Part shown: one piece after another, positions 48,484-59,799 of the stretch
Position numbering within the stretch: position 1 is the stretch's first letter
Layout: each line of letters begins with the position of its first letter
Assembly: GCF_005239225.2 (NCBI RefSeq)
Contig: NC_133299.1
Location: 8,250,967 to 8,314,966, forward strand
Reading direction: 5' to 3'
Origin: Populus alba
Taxonomy: Eukaryota > Streptophyta > Magnoliopsida > Malpighiales > Salicaceae
DNA: 64,000 bases
Position numbers and translations under genes: made by a program
The notes under the pieces: generated by a model
Told to the model about the DNA's origin: nothing
The model's input: the letters and a program-made list of their open reading frames with translations, nothing else
Database searches by the model: none

Positions 48484-50739
48484 ATGAACTTACCTCTACC
48501 CTCATCCTCTCCATGCTCTTCTCCTTCTTCTTCTCCACTCACTAGTTCCTTCCCTCTCACTCTCCGCTGCCCCTCTCCTCCACTTTCCACCATTTCCAAA
48601 CTCATCCGCCTTTCTCGACTACACACAGCCACCAATCATATCAACCCCACTACAAAAGACCTATCTCTCGCCACCTCCATCCCCACCAGTATAACCCCAT
48701 CCAGCAATGACCAAACCCTCTTATCACTCCTCCGCCAAAGAAAAACGGAAGAAGCCTGGGTCCTATACACCCAAACACCTCACCTTCCACCGCCCACTTG
48801 CCTTAGCCGCCTAGTCTCTCAGCTCTCCTACCAAAACACCTCTCTCAGCCTCAGACGCGCCCAGTCCATCCTCACGCGCCTCCGCCATGAATGCCAGCTC
48901 CACCGACTCGATGCTAATTCCCTTGGTCTTCTCGCTGTCTGCGCTACCAAATCCGGACAGCTCTCTTACGCTTTCTCCCTTATCAACTCCATGCTCCGCT
49001 CTGGCTACCTCCCCCATGTCAAGGCCTGGTCTGCCGTCCTCAGCCGCCTCGCTTCAGCCCCGGATGGTGGCCCCACACGAGCCCTTAAGCTTTTTAACAC
49101 AATTACTCGCCGTGTGCGTCGGTTCTCTGACGTAACAATGGTGGCTGACTCAAGACCTGACACTGCGGCTTTTAATAACGTGCTCAATGCTTGCGCTAAT
49201 TTGGGAGATGGTAAAATGTTTTTGAAGTTGTTTGAGGAAATGCCTGATTTTGGTCTAGAGCCTGATATATTGACTTATAATATTATGATTAAACTATGTG
49301 CGAGGTGTAATAGGAAAGATTTGCTTGTGTTTGTTTTAGAGAGGGTGATTGAGAAAGGAATTCCTTTATGTATGACTACATTGCATTCGCTTGTCGCGGC
49401 ATATGTTGGGTTTGGTGATTTGGAAACTGTGGAGAGAATGGTTCAAGCAATGAGAGAAGGAAGGAGAGATTTGTGTAAGATACTTAGGGAGGCGAATTTG
49501 GAGGACTTTAATGAAGATGAGGAGAACGAGGTTTTGGATTCGAGTCAAATTGGGGATAGTGTGTATGAGAAGTTGCTTCCAAATTTGGTTGAAGTTAGCA
49601 ATGGCGAGCCACCGTTGTTGCCGAAAGTGTTCGCTCCTGATTCGAGAATATACACGACTTTGATGAAGGGTTATATGAAGCAAGGTCGTGTGACAGATAC
49701 TGTAAGAATGCTGGAAGCAATGAGGCGCCAGGACGATAGCAAAGGTCAACCTGATCACATTACATATACAACCGTTATTTCTGCTCTTGTTAAGGCAGGT
49801 TCTATGGATCCTGCTCGTCAAGTGCTTGCTGAGATGACTAGAATTGGTGTGCCAGCAAATAGGATTACTTACAATATTCTGCTCAAAGGTTATTGCCAGC
49901 AGCTACAGATAGATATGGCAAAAGAGCTGCTTAAAGAGATGGCTGATGATGTGAATATTGAGCCTGATGTGGTTTCATATAATACTTTGATTGATGGTTG
50001 TATACTGGTTGATGACAGTGCAGGGGCTCTTGCATTTTTCAATGAGATGCGAACGAAGGGAATCATGCCCACCAAGATCAGCTACACTACTTTGATGAAA
50101 GCTTTTGCTTTGTCAGGTCAACCAAAGTTGGCTAACAAGGTTTTCGATGAGATGTTGAAAGACCCACGAGTGAAAGCTGATTTGGTTGCTTGGAATATGT
50201 TGGTTGAAGGATACTGTAGATTGGGATTGATTGAGGAAGCAAAGACAGTAATCCAGAGAATGAAAGAGAATGGTTTCCACCCTGATGTGGCGACTTATGG
50301 CAGTCTTGCAAATGGTATATCATTGGCAAGAAAACCAGGAGAGGCGCTTCTGCTCTGGAAAGAGGTGAAAGAGCGGTGGGAGGTGAAGGGAGAAGGGGAG
50401 AGTTCCAATTCTGATTCACCTCTCCTGCCATTGAAACCCGATGAAGAGCTGCTGGCAACACTGGCTGATATCTGTGTGAGAGCTGCATTCTTCCAGAAGG
50501 CCTTAGAAATTGTGGCTTGCATGGAAGAAAATGGGATACCGCCTAACAAGACCAAGTATAAGAAGATCTATGTAGAGATGCATTCAAGGATGTTTACTAG
50601 CAAGCATGCGTCACAGGCCAGGCAGGATAGGAGAAGAGAAAGGAAGAGAGCAGCCGAGGCCTTCAAGTTCTGGTTGGGTTTGCCCAATTCTTATTATGGC
50701 AGTGAGTGGAGGTTAGACCCTGGGGATTCAGATTATTAA
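48484..50739 (+). CDS. HCF152: chloroplast PPR protein HCF152 (At3g09650-like)
   Basis: Intronless, 751 aa, close to the 778 aa of Arabidopsis HCF152. The family protein binds chloroplast RNA between psbH and petB and protects and processes psbB-operon transcripts, which the cytochrome b6f complex needs. The N-terminus (1-55) is Ser/Pro/Thr-rich with few acidic residues, as for a chloroplast transit peptide. P-type pentatricopeptide repeats follow from about 145 to 700, with clear units such as 'PDTAAFNNVLNACANLG' (225-241), 'PDILTYNIMIKLCAR' (260-274), 'PDHITYTTVISALVKAG' (423-439), 'PANRITYNILLKGYCQ' (457-472), 'PDVVSYNTLIDGC' (494-506) and 'PDVATYGSL' (600-608). An acidic insert (about 340-385) separates repeats. 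The C-terminus is basic ('RRERKRAAEAFKFWL'). There is no DYW or E domain, so RNA binding rather than editing is expected. The start is the first ATG of the frame and gives the transit peptide. Confidence 0.93.
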   Translation: MNLPLPSSSPCSSPSSSPLTSSFPLTLRCPSPPLSTISKLIRLSRLHTATNHINPTTKDLSLATSIPTSITPSSNDQTLLSLLRQRKTEEAWVLYTQTPHLPPPTCLSRLVSQLSYQNTSLSLRRAQSILTRLRHECQLHRLDANSLGLLAVCATKSGQLSYAFSLINSMLRSGYLPHVKAWSAVLSRLASAPDGGPTRALKLFNTITRRVRRFSDVTMVADSRPDTAAFNNVLNACANLGDGKMFLKLFEEMPDFGLEPDILTYNIMIKLCARCNRKDLLVFVLERVIEKGIPLCMTTLHSLVAAYVGFGDLETVERMVQAMREGRRDLCKILREANLEDFNEDEENEVLDSSQIGDSVYEKLLPNLVEVSNGEPPLLPKVFAPDSRIYTTLMKGYMKQGRVTDTVRMLEAMRRQDDSKGQPDHITYTTVISALVKAGSMDPARQVLAEMTRIGVPANRITYNILLKGYCQQLQIDMAKELLKEMADDVNIEPDVVSYNTLIDGCILVDDSAGALAFFNEMRTKGIMPTKISYTTLMKAFALSGQPKLANKVFDEMLKDPRVKADLVAWNMLVEGYCRLGLIEEAKTVIQRMKENGFHPDVATYGSLANGISLARKPGEALLLWKEVKERWEVKGEGESSNSDSPLLPLKPDEELLATLADICVRAAFFQKALEIVACMEENGIPPNKTKYKKIYVEMHSRMFTSKHASQARQDRRRERKRAAEAFKFWLGLPNSYYGSEWRLDPGDSDY

Positions 50740-50853
50740 GCTCCAGATTCAGTTTAACCACTCTGTATTTGACTGTATACTATGCATGTTTTTTAGATTG
50801 AAGCTCACTGAAGGGGAAATGAAGACAAACATCTATAGAATATATCTGTTTAC

Positions 50854-50859
50854 AATAAA
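50854..50859 (+). terminator. HCF152 polyadenylation signal
   Basis: AATAAA 115 bases after the stop codon, a plausible short 3' UTR. Confidence 0.45.
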
Positions 50860-50879
50860 AACATGAGTTCTGTTGTTAC

Positions 50880-51779
50880 AACCTTTGGATTAATGTTGCA
50901 TACTAACTCATGCCCTCATCACATGAATCATTGGATAGTAGCTATTTCAAATCTGTTCAGAGAAGGGACTTTAGAGTTCATGCTTTCAAACCCAGACCGC
51001 AATTGATTCACCAAAAAAACATCAAGTGGAATGACATAGCAGCCTTCTACATGCTTCACGCTATCACTATTCATGATTGCAGGAGCTCATGGTTGGTTGT
51101 CTGATAGGCACCACCAAGTGAATTTCGTGTTGATGTTCCTCAGGCTATGTGGTAGAGTAATAAAGCGGACTTCCAGTTCCAGTGATTCAACAAATTTTGT
51201 CCAGTTTCTTTATGAAACGTAGCCCCGTGATTGACTCCGCGAGTAAGAAGATGATAGCACCTGCACAAATATGATGGCTAATCAGAGGTTCTGGTTTCTT
51301 ATGGATACTGACATATGCTCAAGTTCACCTATCGTGGATGTGTTGCTTCAGAAAGTAGCCATTCATGCAGCAAAATAATGAGCATAATTGTTAGGGTTTG
51401 TTGGGATTCCTGAGTGTTATACACCCAGTGAAAACAGTAAAGCAAAGTTATTTGGGAGTTTCTAAAATTCTGGATCTAAAATTATTTAAAGATTTATTAT
51501 TTAAAAATATGATATTATGCCCATGCCTGGCTGAAGAAGAGTTGCGCGGTGTAAAAAACAAATATACTAATCCGGTCCAGACATACTATATGAAAATATT
51601 CAACATTAAAGATATAAAAAAAATTATTTTTTAAAATTTTAAATTTGAGTTTAAATTTAATATAAATATCTTCTTCGGCTTTAAATAATTCTTTAAACGC
51701 TGAATTGTCACAAATCATATATCATCTAATTATTCAGCTTTCAATATAATCCACATGGGCTACTAGTAAATTATATATC
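50880..51779. other. intergenic DNA
   Basis: No supported gene. The open frames at 50910 and 51398 are short and match nothing I know. Confidence 0.4.
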
Positions 51780-53370
51780 ATAAATTCTTATTTAAAAGAG
51801 AGGAATTGATATACTTATAATACTAGCTCTCTGTCATGTAACTAATGTAATTTATTTTGTCTAATAGGTAACCACAAAAAAAAAAAAAGCATAGCTTACT
51901 GTTTATAGAGAAATATGAAAAACCTTATAAATTGATAAAATATCAATTTGCCTTTTAAATAATATTCATATATTATTTAAGAATAATTTTATAAATTTAA
52001 TCAATCAAGTACCTACTTGATTATTCTAGGACTAGAATTATAATCCCTAAATTAAATATATTTTTGTGCTTAATTTCTAAAATTATTTTCAATCAAGTCA
52101 TACTTAATTAAATCATCACAATCTAATTTTTGACTAATGGTTTTTCATGTGTGTGATCTATTAAGTTCATAATATGTTGGCCTAAATATAAGTTATAATT
52201 TTAATTAAATATAATTAAATAAATTAAATAATTTAATTTATTATCAACTCAATAATAGATTAATTTATATTTGAAAATTAAATGCATCATCTAACAACGT
52301 GTCATGATCCCCTAAATATTAGATAATTCATTAATGGTTTAACTTAACCTTTTCAGTGACCGATTTTTTAGTGTAATTAATATTCTTTCATCAATAATGT
52401 TTCAATTTAACATTAAAATATGTAATATGTCTACTATATTAAATCATGTTTGTTCTCTACATAATAATCATTGATGATTTGAATGAAATTTAAAACTCTT
52501 TTCAAATCTTGTTTCACCTTAGCCAAGGATTTCTCAATGTAATTAATATTTTTTCAATAATGATGTATCGATTTAATATTAAAGTATGTTGTATGTGTCA
52601 TATTAAATCATGTTTATTCTCTACATAATAGTCATTAATCATTTAAATAAGATTTAAAACTCTTTTCAAATCTCATTCCACCTTGACTAAGGATTTCTCA
52701 GTCAATACTATTTAAGAACATATGAAATATTTTCTCTAATTTACCTAAGGTGATAAATCATCTCTTGATCACTTAAGTACATTTATATAGTTCATTTTAT
52801 ACTCAATGTATGTCCTTTTATTATCTCGATTAAGATAACATGCAATGCGATCAAAGCATAATATTTTCTATATAAAATAACTTAGTGATATCAAGTCTAA
52901 GGATCACTTACACAATTATTATGTCAGTCTTTCTATAGACATAGATAATCTCTCCATATGAAGTTCTCAAGAGGATCAGTTCAATATGCATGTTTTATAA
53001 TAAACACCTATATATTAATTTTGATTATCCTTTATACCCCAGCTTATGAGAACAACTACTTTGTTTCATAAAGAAAAGAATAAAATATGTATTAATCTCT
53101 ACAACTCTAATAAATATTTAGTATTTAAGAGAGCATCAATCATGAATATTTTAGAAATGATGTTTTGATATAATAGAAATCTCATAATTATAGCTTTATA
53201 ATTTTCTTTGCAAAATATTTTTGTCTAATAGATTTTATATTAGATTTATTAATCTAATATTATATAAATATTAAAAATAAATTAAGTTTTTATTAATAAT
53301 AAATATATATTTAAAAATAAATATAATAATAGAACATGTAACTAACCAATAGGTTCACGTCATATTTTAC
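51780..53370 (-). mobile_element. solo LTR of the copia-1 family (minus orientation)
   Basis: About 1.6 kb matching, in reverse complement, the LTR at 54701-56270: 'aatatcaatttgcc' with 'ataatattcatatattattt', and 'cctaaatataagtta'. Its right half matches the copia-1 LTRs at 660-1453 and 4088-4640. No internal coding sequence adjoins it, so it looks like a solo LTR. The stretch 52371-52700 contains two copies of a ~165-bp segment ('taattaatatt.tttcaataatg' to 'ctctacataat'), an internal tandem duplication. Confidence 0.7.
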
Positions 53371-54154
53371 TTGGGTTATGGAAAACAGAAACATTACTGG
53401 TGTTTCTGCCTATGTATGAAAGTTGAACCATCTCCTGGAATGTCTTCGGTCCCTTCTTTGGAAGATAAAATCAACATTGTTTTAAGTTATCGATAAATGG
53501 GTCGACATCTGGAACTCTTAGCCCTATTCCGTCTGCTGAAAACAGAAATTGAAAAGGTATCCTTTTACTGCAACGCTGACTGAATCTGCTAAGCCACGCT
53601 CATCATCATATTTATTTATCATACAGGGATTCTTTCATTATTTCACCCGCATCCTGCAAGGTATATTTATTTAATCATGATTTGGTGTAATTTAATTAAT
53701 TAAATTTTAAATTATTTTTATAAAAATTATTAATTTAAATTTTATAAATTTAAAAACTACTAAAGATATATATAATTATTAATTTTAAAGTCCGTAAGAT
53801 TAGTCAAAGTATACCTAAGTTATTCCAAACATTTATATTAATAAAAAAAATAAAAAATCAATTCAAAATTCATGAAATAGATTGTTTTAAACTTAAAATA
53901 AACTGAGGAATGGTCGAGCACAATGCTCAAGTCCTTCGTCAGATAGTGCTGTTGTCCACATCATTTTCAAAGACAACAGGTACCGGGGCTTGAGCTAAAT
54001 CAGAAGTAAGAATATTATGACTTCATGGCAAAGTGTAACAACATCTTAGCAAACTCTGCTATGTTTTGGCTCTAAATCTGATTTGCTGCTTCTGCTATTT
54101 TAAGATTCATGTGAACATCCCTCAAATAGCCACACGGTTATATAGAATTCTAAA
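53371..54154. other. spacer between inverted LTRs, left part
   Basis: No gene or repeat recognised, apart from AT-rich runs at 53660-53900. Confidence 0.4.
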
Positions 54155-54470
54155 AAGCTTAGTTTTAAGACCCGGTCTGGTGACCAGCCCAGTTCAAGAT
54201 CTGGATTTTGAGTTTTGATTGGGTCGACTGGGTCTTTTTTTTTTTTAAATCAAAACAACGTTGTTTTAGTAAAAAAAAAAAAACCAACAAAAGTCAACGG
54301 GTTTGCAGCCGGTTCTTGACCGGGTCTTGCCGAGTCAACTCGCCGGATCAGCCGAGTTATACCGGGTTTTTTTTCTCTATTTTTTCTTCGATCCAGCCCG
54401 GTTCCAGCCCTCAGGTTAGTCGGGTTCTAAATTGATCCGTCAGACCAGGCTGGATTTCAAAATTATATTG
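54155..54470 (+). mobile_element. non-autonomous repeat with CCGGG-rich ends, second copy
   Basis: Full-length partner of 35837-36120 in opposite orientation, with GC-rich ends ('gacccggtctgg', 'gaccaggctgg') and the middle motif 'aatcaaaacaacgttgtttt'. An open frame (54208-54435) across it is a by-product. Confidence 0.65.
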
Positions 54471-54700
54471 CAAAGGCCTTTTGTGATGAACTTCAAGAAT
54501 TGTCAAACTTGTCTAAGATTTGAACTCTACTGGAAAAAGGCATTGAAAAATTACATGCTTTATATTAGCCAATAGAACTTGCGATTGTGTCTTGGGTTGT
54601 TATGTTTTCTCTCAACTCTAGCCGAGCTTGAGCTTCAGCCAGCCGCACCAAACTTTTCCAGGTGCCTTGTTGTTATTGGTGTGCAATCAGTTGAAGTATT

Positions 54701-56270
54701 TGTTATTGTATATGCCCTATAATCAATTAGTTTTTTTATACTTGACATTGACTTTGTTTATCTGGACAAAAATGTTTTGCAAATGAAATTATAAAGTTGT
54801 TATAATTATGATATTCTTATTGCATCAAAGCATTATTCCTAAATGTTCCTGGTTAATGCTCTATTAAACTGAATATTAATTAAAGTAGTTAGGATTTATA
54901 TATATTATGTTATTTCCTTTATGAAATGAAACTAAATTAAGGCATAAGGGATACCTATGTAAGTCCTTATCAAATGACATGTATGTTGAATTGACCCGCA
55001 TGAGAATTTCATATGGAGAGATCACTTGTGTTTATAGAAAGACTCACATAACGATTGTGTGAGTGATTTTTAGACTTGAGATCATTAAGTTATCTTATAT
55101 AGAGAATGCTATGATTAGATTCTGTTATACGTTATCTCAATCAAGAGTAACAAACGAGTATATTCTAGGTATAACATAAACTATATGAAGGTATTTGAGT
55201 AATCAAGAGAGAATTCATCACCCTAAGTGAATTAGAAAAAATATTTCATATGTTATTAAATAGTATTGATTCTAAATCCTTTAGTAATGTGGAATGAGAT
55301 TTGAAAAAAGTTTCAAATCTTATTCAAATAATCAATGATCATGGTGTTGAGAACAAACATGATTTGACAGAGTAGACACACTTCATGTTATAATGTCTAA
55401 ATCAGAATATTGTTAATGAAGGGATAATAATTACACTGAGAAATTGATCACTAAAATGTTAAGTCAAACCACTTATGACTTTCCAAATATTTATGAGATC
55501 ATAACATGTTGCTAGGCATTTTACTTGATCTTTAATTTTCAATCAAATAATTTATTTAATCCTATTTTATTTAGGATTATTATTTATATTTAGGCAAACT
55601 TATTAGGGAACCTAATGACTTACACACATAAGAATCATTGGTTATAAATTAAAATGAGGTTATTAACCAAATGTGACTTGATTGTAAATAAGTTTTAGAA
55701 ATTGAGAACTATCATGTAATTTATATAGAGAATTATAATTTTAAACCTAAAAAAAATCAAATAAAGACTTGATTAAATAAATTTCTAAAATTATCTTGAA
55801 ATAATATATGTGATATTATTCAGGGGGCAAATTGATATTTTATTATTTATAGGATTTTTGAGTTTCCCTATTAATAGTAAATAGTACAGAAACTATATAA
55901 GTTACAGAACACCTGAAAATATAAATAAAAAAGCTAGCACTCAAAGATATAGTAATCCCTCTTTCCTAAAAGGGCTTAAGAAATTTTTTATTGATGGTTC
56001 GTATGGATTACCATTAGAGACCGGATACTTGGACAATTTGTGGTTTGCGAAAACCCATTCTTGAAGTAATTATTCAAAACTGAAAAGAACATCTGAATTT
56101 CAAGTGATCTTTTTATAAACTTTAAACAATTCTAAATCTATCTGATAAGATCTTTGTGACTCATGAAAAAAATTTAAATTTATCATTTTTGTTACGTATA
56201 TGTGTTTTGAAAAACCTAATGATATCCGTATGTAGTACTTCTGTTGTTGTTGTGGTCATCCAATATCAAC
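54701..56270 (+). mobile_element. solo LTR of the copia-1 family (plus orientation)
   Basis: Starts 'tgttattgtatatgcc', comparable to the TGTTAGTTTAATATGCC-like start of the other copies. It continues for about 1.57 kb with the family blocks in reverse order to 51780-53370. The right end (about 56270) is estimated from loss of similarity. No Gag or Pol of this family follows, and no target duplication was found. Confidence 0.65.
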
Positions 56271-56771
56271 AAAATTAAATAAATTTGCATTTATAATTGC
56301 AAAATAGAAATTATATCAAATCTCTCAGTGTAGAAGAGATCACAATAAATCACATAGGGAAGATATAAGTGTTCTAGCATAAGCAATAAATTAGCAAAGA
56401 AGTGGGAATCAACATCCCTTTTTATATCCAGTATCAACCGTGAAAACCAAAGAACCATTCCTTACGCTCATATCTATGCCTCCCATTAACTGATGCTACA
56501 TTTTGCATGATCAGAAAGCGTAACTTGTTAAAATAGAAAGCTCCACGTTGATAAAACAGGTTCATCAGAAGATCACAGAAGCACTAACTTACTAAGCTCC
56601 CACACCACTAATAGGAAGACTTACTGTTAGTAACTTTCTTGCTGCTAGTGAATATTCTTCATATCCAGCATCAAGCTGCATGAGAGATCCTTTTTTAGTC
56701 TTTCATACCATTAAATGCACACGCAAGCCAAATATTATCTTTTTATTCTGTTCCTAGAGATAATGATAGTT
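56271..56771. other. gene-free flank of copia-2
   Basis: Moderate-complexity sequence that continues after the copia-2 insertion at 61467. No gene is recognisable on either strand. Confidence 0.4.
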
Positions 56772-56776
56772 CCAAC

Positions 56777-56941
56777 TGTTAAATAATATTTATGTAGTCT
56801 TATTTATTAAGGGTAGAATAGTACTTTCAATTTAACCTATATATACTTTATTTGTATTTAGGTTAAGCCAATGCATTCATAATATACAGATTATTCAGAA
56901 TTCTAGCCTCCTTTTTGTGTTTGATCTCAATAAGTCTTCCG
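56777..56941 (+). repeat. copia-2 5' LTR
   Basis: 165 bp. It differs from the 3' LTR by six transitions that I can count, a 21-bp block (about 56854-56874) absent from the 3' copy, and a mismatched last few bases. Confidence 0.85.
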
Positions 56942-57179
56942 CTTATGCAAAATTGGGTATTTCGACAGTTTTTGCAATTATTTTGGTATTTCATCTTCCC
57001 TTCAGCTTCTATAATTTGGTATTTGCGTTCAGTTTTTGCAAATTTATTTTGTGTTTTGGAGTAATCGTATAATTTTGAGAAGATATTTGTTTAGTTTTCT
57101 GAAATCTCTATTCAGTTTCTGCAAATTGGTATTTAGTTTTCCGCTGCTTTTGCATTATGGTTCTTTGTGACTGTTGATT

Positions 57180-57945
57180 ATGGCTATTGAAAGAGATGAT
57201 TCGCTTCAGTCTATGAGTGTGAGGTTGGATGGGAAGAACTATTCGTATTAGAGTTATGTAATGCGAAATTTCCTTAAGGGTAAGAAGATGTGGGGGTATG
57301 TTAGTGGAACTTATATAATACCTAAGAATATTGAAGAGGGGGATGTTGTTTTGATAGATACATGGGAAGCAAATAATGCAAAGATTATTACTTGGATCAA
57401 CAATTTTGTTGAGGATTCGATAGGTATGCAGAGGTTTAGGATCATCTACAAAGGTTATTCACACAATCAAATTTTGCAAAACAGTATCAATTAGAGAATG
57501 ACATACGAGCTCTCCATCAAAAGAATATGAGTATTCAATAGTTTTATTCTGCTATGATAGATCTTTGGGATCAATTAGCTCTTACAAAATTAACAGAATT
57601 AAAGGCATCTGGTGCCTATATTGAGCGTTGAGAGCAGCAACGATTGGTACAGTTTTTAACAGCACTTCGTAGTGATTTCGAAGGACTTAGAGGTTTAATT
57701 CTGCATCGTTCTCCACTGCCTTGTGTTGAATCTATTGTTAGTGAGTTATTAGATGAAGAAATACGTCTTCAGTCTTATTCTAAAAAGGGAATTCTTTCTG
57801 CTTCAAATCCTTCAATATTAGCAGTGCCTTCTAAGCCATTCTCTAATCATCAGAATAAGCCTTACACAAGGGTTGGCTTCGATGAGTGCAGTTTCTATAA
57901 GCAGAAAGGTCATTGGAAGGCTCAATGTCCTAAGTTGAAACAGTA
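57180..57945 (+). pseudogene. copia-2 Gag
   Basis: Starts with ATG at 57180 and has the usual 'RLDGKNYSY' segment, with a stop at 57249 where the family has Trp. More stops follow near 57537 and 57630. The C-terminal zinc knuckle at 57887-57925 ('CSFYKQKGHWKAQC') has lost its second Cys to Tyr, so even a translated protein would lack a proper CCHC finger. Confidence 0.8.
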
Positions 57946-58079
57946 GAATCAAGCTTGGAAGTCTGGCAATCAGTCACAATTTAATGCTCATAGACCACCT
58001 CAGGGTTATAAACCACCACACCACAATACTACAGCAGTAGCTTCCTCAAGCTCTATTACCGATCTTAATATTTTGGCTG

Positions 58080-59345
58080 AGCAATTTTAGAAGTTTCTCT
58101 CCTTGCAGCCACAAGCAATGTCCGCTTCTTCTTTCATAGGTCAGTTGTCTCGTAGTTCCTCAGGTATGTCACACTCTGAATGAGTCTTGGATTCTGGTGC
58201 TTCTCATCATATGTCTTTAGATTCCTCATCTTTTACCTCTGTGTCCCCTTTGTCCTCCATTCCTGTTATGACTGTTGATGACACTCATATGCCCTTAGCA
58301 GGTGTTGGTTATGTTGTCACCCCTCACTTGTCTCTTCTTAATGTTTATCTTATTCCAAAACTCAAATTAAATCTTGAGTCTGTTGGTCAAATATGTGATT
58401 CTAGTGATTATTTAGTCATGTTTTCTGGTTCGTTTTGTTGTATAAAGGATCTACAGTCTCAGAAACTGATTGGGACAGGTCGTAGAGAGAATGGACTATA
58501 TATTTTGGATGAGTTAAAAGTGCTGCAGTCGCTGCTGCTACTACCGTTGATTTGTCTTCCTTTCGTTTGAGTCTTTCATCTTCTAGTTTTTGTTTATAGC
58601 ATTCCCGTCTAAGTCATATTTCATCTTCTCGTTTGAGATTTTTAGCATTCACAGGAGCTTTAGGAAATTTGAAAACTTGTGACATTTCTGATTGTAGTGG
58701 ATGTAAATTGGTAAAATTTTCCGCCTTACCTTTTAATTGAAGTATTTTTGTTTCTTCTTCACCATTTGATTTGATTCATTCTGATGTATAGGGACCTTCT
58801 CCTATTGCCACAAAAGGAGGGTCTCAATATTATGTCTCTTTTATTGATGATCATACTCGTTATTGTTGGGTTTATTTAATGAAACATCGTTCTGAATTCT
58901 TTGAGATATATGCAGCTTTTCGAGCTCTTATCAAAACTCAATATTCTACTGTGATTAAATGTTTTAGGTGTGATTTGGGTGGGGAATACACCTCTAATTA
59001 ATTTTTCCAATTGCTTGCCTTAGATGGAACCATCCACCAAACTTCTTATACAGATACTCCTGAGCAAAATGGTGTTGCTGAAAACAAACATAGGCAAATT
59101 GTTGAAACTGCTCGTTCTCTCTTGTTGTTTGCCTTTGTTCCTAGTGAGTTTTGGGGAGAAGCTGTTCTTACTGCTGTAAGTTTAATTAATACAATTCCAT
59201 CTTCTCATAGTCCAAGTCTATTTTCTTTTGAAAAGTTATATGGGTATGTTCCTGATTATTCCTCATTTAGAGTCTTTGGTTGTACTTGTTTCGTTCTTCG
59301 TCCTCATGTAGAATGAAGTAAGTTATCCTCTCGTCCGCTATTTGT
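58080..59345 (+). pseudogene. copia-2 protease and integrase
   Basis: The aspartic protease motif 'LDSGASHHM' is at about 58184-58210. The integrase follows: a GAG-pre-integrase 'HSRLSH' (about 58600), the core with 'FIDDHTR' and 'CDLGGEYTSN' and the 'YTDTPEQNGVAENKHRQIVE' segment (about 59050-59110). Stops near 58088, 58180, 58598, 58738, 58788, 58998 and 59314 and a frameshift near 58520 interrupt it. Another frameshift lies near 59335. Confidence 0.8.
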
Positions 59346-59799
59346 GTTTTTCTAGGCTATGGTGAAGGTAAAAAGGGTTATTATTGTTTTGATCCAATAA
59401 CTCAGAAACTTTATGTGTCTCCTCATGTTGTCTTCCTTGAGCATATACCTTTCTTTTATATTCCATCCACTACTCATAACCTGACTAAATCTGATGTTAT
59501 TAATATAAATCCATTTTCTGAGGACTCTGATAATGATATCTCTCCCCATGTTCGATCAATTTGTACTCATGACTCTGCAGGTATTGGTACTTTACTCTCT
59601 GACACACCTAAAGCTTCATTCTCATCTACAACCCTTCAAGCTTTATCTGAGATTGTGGATCCACCTCCACACCAGTCCATCAGTATTCGTAAGTCTACAA
59701 AACTACCAGATTTTGCTTATTCTTGTTATTCTTCATCATTTACTTCCTTTTTAGCTTCTATTTATTGTCTCTTTGAGCCCTCTTCCTATAAAGAGTCAA

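Noticed and set aside
48266..48635. Overlapping minus-strand frames at the HCF152 start
   Set aside because: They arise from the CT-rich leader and transit peptide read backwards (Glu/Arg/Gly-rich) and have no family.
49366..49821. 151-codon minus-strand frame inside HCF152
   Set aside because: Fully antisense to a well-supported PPR gene, with no domain; a shadow of the coding frame's codon use.
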